19,894 nt of DNA from UBA288 sp964461885 (GTDB lineage Archaea > Halobacteriota > Methanomicrobia > Methanomicrobiales > Methanospirillaceae), in the NCBI GenBank assembly GCA_964461885.1, contig CAYWVY010000042.1, positions 1 through 19,894 on the forward strand, written 5' to 3'. A program made the position numbers and the translations under genes. This document shows positions 15,082 to 19,894 of this stretch, one piece after another (the first letter of the stretch is position 1; each line of letters starts with the position of its first letter). The notes under the pieces were generated by a model. That model was given only the letters and a program-made list of their open reading frames with translations, was not told the origin of the DNA and made no database searches.

Positions 15082-15566
15082 CGCGGGGCGCCTCTGTACC
15101 AGTCCTCTTCACCTGTGGTCATAGCCTTTTCGTAATCGCTTTCTCGATGGACGACGGGGACGAGGCCGACAGCGTTGAACGAGGTCACGACCTCGTCCAC
15201 CGGGTCTTCCGGGCGAAACAGGAGGTGAGAGCCGCACCGGCAGTCGCTCGCCCCGAACTTCGCGACCGCGTCCCCCGCGATTGCCCGGGCGAGAGTGCAC
15301 TCGAGCCGCTCGCAGGTCTCGGCCGTCACGACCGCGGAAAGCCGGAACCGGGGGTCGAGGAGAAGCCGGTCCACGTGCCAGTGCGGGCGCCGGTCCTGGA
15401 TGCGTTCGAGCCGGATGTGGCGCTTGACCCGGGAGAGGCCTCCGGGGCCGAGAGCCGAACCGATGTAGACGTGGTACCCGGCCCGGAACGCGATCGGGCC
15501 GAGGCTCCCGATCTCGAGGGCGGCGGCGGAGTTCGCGAAGATAAGACAGTAGCACCCGGTCCGCAT
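15078..15566 (-). CDS. DUF123 GIY-YIG-like nuclease-family protein
   Basis: 162 residues matching archaeal DUF123, which belongs to the GIY-YIG nuclease superfamily. Seen are GCYCLIF near the N-terminus, YHVYIGSALG carrying the YIG-like strand, SRVKRHIR with basic residues, HWHVDRLL, the Glu-bearing CERLECTLA helix, and the family ending FGASDCRCGSHLLF. Members are thought to be nucleic-acid nucleases, sometimes fused to endonuclease III, but no function is proven. The start lies 1 nt after the stop of the hydrolase gene (TGA-G-ATG), and its stop overlaps the kinase ATG, so it is the middle gene of a tight three-gene operon. A disulfide or metal site is possible from the clustered C-terminal Cys. 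Confidence 0.85.
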   Translation of the reverse strand: MRTGCYCLIFANSAAALEIGSLGPIAFRAGYHVYIGSALGPGGLSRVKRHIRLERIQDRRPHWHVDRLLLDPRFRLSAVVTAETCERLECTLARAIAGDAVAKFGASDCRCGSHLLFRPEDPVDEVVTSFNAVGLVPVVHRESDYEKAMTTGEEDWYRGAPR

Positions 15567-15567
15567 C

Positions 15568-16164
15568 TCACAGCCTGCGGATCAACTCGGCCGCGGCCCT
15601 GACCTGCCGGCTCCCGCCTTCTTCCTCGGGGAAGCCGTGGCCCGGGTAGAGCCCCCTGATCTCAAGGGCTGCGAGCCGGTCGAGAGACCGGGTCAGGGCC
15701 TCGCGCGAGCCGCCGAGAAAGTCGTACCGGCCGAAGCAGCCGTCCGAGAAGACCGTGTCGCCCGAGATGAGGTCGCCCGTGGTCTCGTCGTAAAGGCAGC
15801 ACGAGCCCGGCGTGTGGCCCGGGGTATGGAGGACGTGGAACCCTCCGACCTCGTCGCCCTCGCTAAGCACCCGGTCGGGCGCTATCCCGGGCGGGCGCGC
15901 CCCGAAGTGGAGCGCGAGCGAACGGCTCTCCTCGACAAGGGCCGGGACGTCATCCGCGTGGATGGCTATCTCCGCATCGCACATATGGGCGATCTCGCGG
16001 ACGTGGGCCGTGTGGTCGTAGTGGCCATGGGTGAGGACGATCACCTCGATCTCGTCCCGGTACGGCTCGACCGCCGTGGGCGGCACGCCCGCGTCCACGA
16101 GCACGGAGCCGGCCAGGTAGGCGTTCGCGAACATCCCGCGTCCCGGAATCCATCGGATCGGCAT
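15568..16164 (-). CDS. Metallo-beta-lactamase-fold hydrolase (glyoxalase II-like)
   Basis: 198 residues. All zinc ligands are present: THGHYDH (45-51), HTPGHTPGS with His117, SGDTVF with Asp136 and YPGHG with His176. The short single-domain form resembles small glyoxalase II-like thiolester hydrolases of archaea; the substrate is unknown. ATG 16164 is preferred over the in-frame ATG at 16173 (MVCMPIRW) because a TATA-like GGATATG (16195-16189) lies ~28 bp from 16164 but only ~19 bp from 16173. It is the first gene of an operon with DUF123 and the histidine kinase, and its promoter is interleaved with that of thiC. Confidence 0.9.
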   Translation of the reverse strand: MPIRWIPGRGMFANAYLAGSVLVDAGVPPTAVEPYRDEIEVIVLTHGHYDHTAHVREIAHMCDAEIAIHADDVPALVEESRSLALHFGARPPGIAPDRVLSEGDEVGGFHVLHTPGHTPGSCCLYDETTGDLISGDTVFSDGCFGRYDFLGGSREALTRSLDRLAALEIRGLYPGHGFPEEEGGSRQVRAAAELIRRL

Positions 16165-16170
16165 ACAAAC

Positions 16171-16195
16171 CATATAACGACCGCCCACCATATCC
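16171..16195. promoter_or_regulatory. Interleaved promoters of thiC (+) and the hydrolase operon (-)
   Basis: On the plus strand CATATAAC (16171-16178) is centred 26-27 bp before the thiC ATG at 16201. On the minus strand GGATATG (16195-16189) is centred ~28 bp before the hydrolase ATG at 16164. Both imply leaderless mRNAs. Each TATA box lies inside the other promoter, between its box and its start site. Confidence 0.55.
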
Positions 16196-16200
16196 TGTTT

Positions 16201-17496
16201 ATGCACGGCCTGATCGAGAAGTGCCTCCGGTCCGTGCCGGAGGTCGCCCACGCAATCGCCCGCGATGAGGGCCTCGTGGCCCACCGCGTGGCCCGGGCAA
16301 TCGCCCGCGGCCGGATCGTGGTCCCGGCCAACCCGCGGCGAGAGCACCGGCTCTGCGCCGTGGGCGAGGGCTGCCGCGTCAAGGTGAACGTGAATGTCGG
16401 CACGTCGGGGACCCGGTGCGACCCGGCCGAGGAGCTCGAGAAGGCCCGCGCCGCCCTCGCCGAAGGGGCGGACGCCCTCATGGACCTCTCGACGGGCGGC
16501 GACCTTCCCGCCATCCGGCAGTCGATCCTCGCGCTCGACGCGCCCGTGGGGACAGTCCCGATCTACGAGGCGGTCCGGCGAGCGGGGAACGCCGCCGACG
16601 TCGATGCCGACCTGCTCTTTCGGGTGATCCGCGAACACTGCCGCGACGGCGTTGACTTCCTGACCCTTCACTGCGGGGTGAACCGCGACGCCTATGCCGC
16701 GCTCGTCGACGACCCGCGCGTGATGGGCGTGGTCTCGCGCGGCGGCGCGTTCCACACGGTGATGATGGCCGAACGCGGCGAAGAGAACCCGCTCTACGCC
16801 GAGTTCGACTACCTCTGCGAACTCCTGGCTGAGCACGGCGTGGTCGCGTCGCTCGGCGACGGGATGCGCCCCGGAGCCCGCGCGGACGCGGAGCGGCTCG
16901 CGAAGGCGACCGAATACCTGACGCTCGGCCGGCTCGCGAAGCGCGCCCTCGCGGCAGGGGTCGAGCGGATGATCGAAGGGCCCGGCCACCTCGCGCTCGA
17001 CCAGGTGGGATACAACGTCAGGATGCTCAAGGAGCTGACCGACGACGCCCCGCTCTACCTCCTCGGCCCGCTCGTGACCGACCTTGCACCCGGGTACGAC
17101 CACGTGGTCGGCGCGATCGGCGGGGCCGTCGCGTGTCAGCACGGGGCCGACTTCCTCTGCATGGTCTCGCCGGCCGAGCACCTGGCCCTGCCCGACCGGC
17201 AGGACATCATCGAGGGGACACGCGTGGCCCGGCTCGCGGCCCATGTCGGCACCCTCTCCCGCCGGCCCGACGGGGGGGCGGCGCGGCGTGAAGACGCGAT
17301 GGGCCAGGCCCGCCGAAGGCTCGACTGGGACGAGCAGTTCCGGCTCGCCCTCTTCCCCGAGCACGCGCGGCGGATCCACGAGCGCGACGGGGAGCTCGAG
17401 ACCTGCTCGATGTGCGGCGACCTCTGCGCCATCCGGCTGGCCGGAGACCTGCTGCCGCCGCGAGAGGCGGACCGTGACGCGGACGAGGACGCCTAA
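16201..17496 (+). CDS. thiC: Phosphomethylpyrimidine synthase ThiC
   Basis: 431 residues, normal for archaeal ThiC. This radical SAM enzyme rearranges aminoimidazole ribotide to hydroxymethylpyrimidine phosphate for thiamine synthesis. Motifs: VKVNVNVGTSG near residue 62, LMDLSTGGDL, VGTVPIYEA, FLTLHCGV, GGAFHTVMM, NPLYAEFDYL, SLGDGMRPG, MIEGPGHLALDQ, LGPLVTDLAPGYDH, GADFLCMVSPAEHL and the C-terminal cluster motif CSMCGDLC (Cys402, Cys405, Cys409). The spacing is CX2CX3C, one residue shorter than the CX2CX4C of the Escherichia coli type; I believe the shorter form occurs in anaerobic lineages. ATG 16201 is chosen over far-upstream starts because those codons are antisense to the hydrolase gene and a TATA box lies 26 bp upstream. 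With no leader there is no room for a TPP riboswitch. No other thi gene is nearby. Confidence 0.96.
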   Translation: MHGLIEKCLRSVPEVAHAIARDEGLVAHRVARAIARGRIVVPANPRREHRLCAVGEGCRVKVNVNVGTSGTRCDPAEELEKARAALAEGADALMDLSTGGDLPAIRQSILALDAPVGTVPIYEAVRRAGNAADVDADLLFRVIREHCRDGVDFLTLHCGVNRDAYAALVDDPRVMGVVSRGGAFHTVMMAERGEENPLYAEFDYLCELLAEHGVVASLGDGMRPGARADAERLAKATEYLTLGRLAKRALAAGVERMIEGPGHLALDQVGYNVRMLKELTDDAPLYLLGPLVTDLAPGYDHVVGAIGGAVACQHGADFLCMVSPAEHLALPDRQDIIEGTRVARLAAHVGTLSRRPDGGAARREDAMGQARRRLDWDEQFRLALFPEHARRIHERDGELETCSMCGDLCAIRLAGDLLPPREADRDADEDA

Positions 17497-17502
17497 CTTA
17501 TC
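17497..17502 (+). promoter_or_regulatory. TATA-like box for the lipoprotein gene
   Basis: CTTATC directly after the thiC stop, ~27 bp before ATG 17527. It could start a leaderless transcript. The 30-bp gap would equally allow read-through from thiC, so the evidence is weak. Confidence 0.35.
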
Positions 17503-17526
17503 TCTCTTTCAGGACCACGTCTGACC

Positions 17527-18381
17527 ATGGCGCGCCTGCCGCTCTTACCGATCTGTATTCTGCTTGCCCTCGCCGCCGTCCTGTCGGCGGGCTGTTCGTC
17601 CGCTCCCCCGGACGGAACTCCGTTCGTCCCGACGACGGGCGTACCGCCCGTGGACGCAGACCCCTCTGCCGTTCTCGCCATGTTCGTCGGCGACGTGAAC
17701 ACGACGCTCGAGGAGATGGACCGGAACGCGGCCTTCTCCGCGGCCGAACTGGGCGCAACCGGGCTTTCGGGGGACGGGGCCAACGCCTCGCTCGCCCGCC
17801 TCGCGGCCTCGTCGCCGTACGCTATCGACGCGGTGACGATCACGCCCGACGGCCGGATCGCGGCCGCGATGCCCGCGGAGTACGGGGCGGCGGTCGGGAC
17901 GCACGTCGGGAACCAGTCCCACGTCCAGCGCGGTCTCGCTGACCGCCGCCCCCTGATGTCGGAGGTCTTCCGGGCCGTCGAGGGGTCGGAGGCGAGCGTG
18001 ATCCAGTACCCGGTCACGGGCGGGGACGGGGCATTCCTGGGCCTCGTCTCGATCGTCTTCGAGCCGGGCCTGCTCCTCGCGGATCGGGCGGACCGTGCAC
18101 TCTCGGGGACCGCGCTCAGAGCGTGGGCGATGGCCCCGGACGGGCGCGCGATCTACGACCCGGATCCCGCCAGGGTCGGCAGGAACGCGATCACGGACCC
18201 GGCCTATGCCAGCTTCCCCGAGTTCGTCGCGGCGGCACGACGGATCGGGGCCGAGCCGGCCGGAAGCGGGGCGTACTCGTTCACCCCGCCCGGCGGAGCG
18301 ACTGTGAAGCAGGAGGCGCACTGGGCGACGGCCGGGCTTCACGGGACGGAGTGGCGGGTGGTCGTCGTCCGGGCCACCTGA
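17527..18381 (+). CDS. Lipoprotein with a Cache-like sensor domain
   Basis: 284 residues. A hydrophobic signal peptide (5-22) ends in a lipobox LSAGC with Cys23, followed by a Ser/Pro/Thr-rich spacer, so it should be a lipid-anchored surface protein. Residues ~42-282 look like a PDC/Cache-type extracellular ligand-binding fold: a long helix (NTTLEEMDRNAAFSAAEL), then AIDAVTITPDGRIAAAMP, HVQRGLADRRPLMSEVF and SVIQYPVTGGDGAFLGLVSIVF in the first half, and AMAPDGRAIYDPDPARVGRNAITD with TEWRVVVVRA in the second. Such domains usually sit on chemoreceptors or kinases; here no transmembrane or signalling domain follows. The ligand is unknown. Assignment as Cache rests on pattern only. Confidence 0.75.
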   Translation: MARLPLLPICILLALAAVLSAGCSSAPPDGTPFVPTTGVPPVDADPSAVLAMFVGDVNTTLEEMDRNAAFSAAELGATGLSGDGANASLARLAASSPYAIDAVTITPDGRIAAAMPAEYGAAVGTHVGNQSHVQRGLADRRPLMSEVFRAVEGSEASVIQYPVTGGDGAFLGLVSIVFEPGLLLADRADRALSGTALRAWAMAPDGRAIYDPDPARVGRNAITDPAYASFPEFVAAARRIGAEPAGSGAYSFTPPGGATVKQEAHWATAGLHGTEWRVVVVRAT

Positions 18382-18679
18382 TAGTTCCCCATTTCAGACG
18401 ACGATGTTCCGCGCCGAATGGTTCGAAACTTCACCAACAGCGTCTATCGCCGTCGCAGGCGGGGAGGGCGACGTCGGTCGTCTCACCACCTCGCCGTGCT
18501 ACGAAATGGTTGATCGAAATATTTATCATATCAGGTGCGAATCTACCCTAATCGCGCGTGGTTTGACAGACCCTCTTTCGTGGCCCTCGTGGCCGGGCGC
18601 CATGCCAATTCTCCGTGCGGGATGAAAATCACCAGCGCATCATTGCCGCTCCCGGTGCGGAGCGGCCGGAGGAAGAAGC
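18382..18679 (+). promoter_or_regulatory. Intergenic region with TATA box and ~130-nt leader of the PEGA-protein gene
   Basis: AAATATTTATCATA (18517-18530) is the most AT-rich promoter-like element of the window. It would start transcription near 18550, leaving a leader of about 130 nt before ATG 18680. The leader ends in an inverted repeat CCGCTC/GAGCGG (18646-18651 and 18660-18665) that stops two bases before the Shine-Dalgarno GGAGG (18668-18672). The small open frame at 18404-18625 crosses the promoter and looks non-coding. Confidence 0.5.
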
Positions 18680-19894
18680 ATGTTCGAGAGTGCAAACCAC
18701 CGGGGGCGCACGCGCCCCATCGCGCCGGCGGCCGTTTTGCTGCTGGCGCTCTGCCTGCTCGCCGTTGGCGCGCAGGCCGCGGACGTCCCGCGCTATGTCG
18801 TCGGCGACGTCCTGGAGACCGACTTCGCGAACGCGACCGCTCACCTCGTGATCGCGAAGGTCGACACGACGAGCGTTTCAGTCCCACTCTACCGGGCGTT
18901 CCAGGTCGAGCAGGACGCGGGACGATGGGTGATCCCGCGCTACTGGCACAATGACCTGGAGTACACCGATGAGAACCTCGCGACCATGCACGCGAGCCGC
19001 GTCGCCCACGTCGATCCGGTCAGGGTGATCATCACCGATCAGACCATCACCGGCGGCGACGTGCTCTACTACGGGCTCTCCCTTGCCGAGGCAAAGGCCG
19101 GGGTGGTCTACGCGATCGAGCCCGCCCCCGGCGAACTGTCGGGCTACCCCAACGTCTACGTCGTCGGCGACATCCTCGGGAACGTCACGGACCCGGACCG
19201 CGGATCGGTCGTGTCCAGCGTCTACGACGACCCTGACGGGACCACCTGGTACCGGGTCTACTTTGATACCGTCCGGTCCGGTGACCGATGGATGATCGAG
19301 AAGTACTACAACAACGACATGGCGTTCACCGCGAGCCTGCTCGACCAGAACGACATGCGCCGCGTGGCCCACGCAGACCCGCACACCGTGATCATCAACG
19401 ACACCACGACCAACACGGGCGACATCGGCTGGTACCGCCTCTCGCTCGCCGAGGTCCAGGCCGGCAAGGGCTACGACTGGATGGGGAACTGGCACTACAA
19501 CACGGGCGACATCCTCGGCAACGCGACCGCGACCCGGTACATCGTCGGCAACGCGACCGTCTCCGACATCGGCCCCTCGCACTACACCCTCTACGAGGCC
19601 GTACGCGGCGCCGACGGGTGGGAGATCCCGGCCTGGGTGAACGCCGGCATCCCCTACGAGGTGCCGCTCGGCGTACCGCACGAAGACCTTGCGTTCGACC
19701 TCGTCGACCACACCGACCCGCACTTCGCAATCGTCACCGACCCCGCCCTCAGCGGCGGCCTCAGCTACGACGGCCTCTCGCTCGGCGAGATCCTCGAGGG
19801 CACCCCGGGCTACCCGGTCGAAGCGATCGGCGGGGACACGGGCTATTTCCTGGTCTCGACCTCCCCGCTGGGGGCCAGCATCTACCTCGAGGAC
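18680..19894 (+). CDS. Secreted protein with three ~100-residue repeats and start of a PEGA domain (3' end beyond window)
   Basis: The frame is open for 405 codons from ATG 18680 to the window end. GGAGG lies 7 nt before the ATG. A signal peptide (about 15-34) ends at AQA-AD. Three related units follow, at residues ~40-141, 161-262 and 275-373. Each runs from a GD(V/I)L box (42, 163, 277), through a H(V/A/T)DP-x-hydrophobic box (HVDPVRVIITD 110, HADPHTVIIND 231, HTDPHFAIVTD 344), to LSL(A/G)E (133, 254, 366). Trp-rich strands (RWVIPRYW, RWMIEKYY, GWEIPAWV) stand between. The visible end, FLVSTSPLGASIYLED, is the opening of a PEGA domain, a beta-sandwich common in methanogen surface proteins. 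I do not recognise the repeat family. It is likely an extracellular or S-layer-associated protein; PEGA repeats or a C-terminal anchor may follow beyond the window. Confidence 0.85.
   Translation, partial: MFESANHRGRTRPIAPAAVLLLALCLLAVGAQAADVPRYVVGDVLETDFANATAHLVIAKVDTTSVSVPLYRAFQVEQDAGRWVIPRYWHNDLEYTDENLATMHASRVAHVDPVRVIITDQTITGGDVLYYGLSLAEAKAGVVYAIEPAPGELSGYPNVYVVGDILGNVTDPDRGSVVSSVYDDPDGTTWYRVYFDTVRSGDRWMIEKYYNNDMAFTASLLDQNDMRRVAHADPHTVIINDTTTNTGDIGWYRLSLAEVQAGKGYDWMGNWHYNTGDILGNATATRYIVGNATVSDIGPSHYTLYEAVRGADGWEIPAWVNAGIPYEVPLGVPHEDLAFDLVDHTDPHFAIVTDPALSGGLSYDGLSLGEILEGTPGYPVEAIGGDTGYFLVSTSPLGASIYLED

Noticed and set aside
15637..16200. Upstream extension of the thiC frame by 188 codons
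   Set aside because: The extension is antisense to the complete metallo-hydrolase gene. ATG 16201 with its TATA box is the natural start.
16165..16200. TPP riboswitch upstream of thiC
   Set aside because: Only 36 bp separate thiC from the divergent gene and the inferred transcript has no leader, so no aptamer can fit.
18404..18625. 73-codon plus-strand frame before the PEGA-protein gene
   Set aside because: It crosses the AT-rich promoter and has no ribosome-binding site or recognisable sequence.

Overview
The window is GC-rich archaeal DNA, most likely from a methanogen of the order Methanomicrobiales. The pointers are a CCG-domain fumarate reductase subunit of the thiol:fumarate reductase (TfrB) type, two F420-biosynthesis CofH paralogues, the small subunit of the archaeal D-family DNA polymerase, an archaeal/ER-type signal peptidase I, an iron-sulfur flavoprotein, TATA-box promoters, and secreted proteins with Pro-Thr linkers, CBM6, dockerin and PEGA modules. 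This placement is inference from gene content; there is no rRNA or tRNA in the window. The high GC produces many long antisense shadow frames, which are left out.

Layout. 1-906 (+): 3' part of tfrB. 944-1741 (-): DUF169 protein. 1836-4112 (+): a 758-residue secreted protein (SGNH hydrolase, beta-helix, CBM6, dockerin, joined by Thr-Pro linkers). 4113-4620: gene-free. 4621-5775 (-): glutaredoxin-thioredoxin reductase fusion. 6040-6864 (+): flavodoxin-like/PNPOx-like protein. 6857-8254 (-): DNA polymerase D small subunit, overlapping the previous gene tail to tail by 8 bp. 8332-9045 (+) and 9048-10148 (+): signal peptidase I and a first CofH, 2 nt apart. 10209-11315 (+): a second CofH with its own TATA box. 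10737-12698 (-): MFS exporter whose frame runs on through antisense cofH. 12705-13250 (-): iron-sulfur flavoprotein, 6 nt before the MFS gene. 13306-15081, 15078-15566 and 15568-16164 (all -): an operon of beta-lactamase-fold hydrolase, DUF123 GIY-YIG protein and REC-PAS-PAS histidine kinase. 16201-17496 (+): thiC. 17527-18381 (+): lipoprotein with a Cache-like sensor region. 18680-19894 (+, runs off the end): secreted protein with three ~100-residue repeats and the start of a PEGA domain.

Themes. Redox and flavin chemistry recurs (TfrB, Grx-TrxR, PNPOx-like, Isf, CofH), as do cofactor synthesis (CofH, ThiC) and cell-surface proteins (SGNH/CBM6/dockerin, lipoprotein, PEGA protein, signal peptidase). 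Several genes have a TATA box about 26-28 bp from the start codon, implying leaderless mRNAs, while others have clear Shine-Dalgarno sites. The points most worth a second look are: a 10-bp tandem repeat that sets the C-terminal frame of the MFS exporter; the diverged tandem CofH pair; the interleaved promoters of thiC and the hydrolase operon; and the multidomain surface proteins. I see no CRISPR array, insertion sequence or defence locus.
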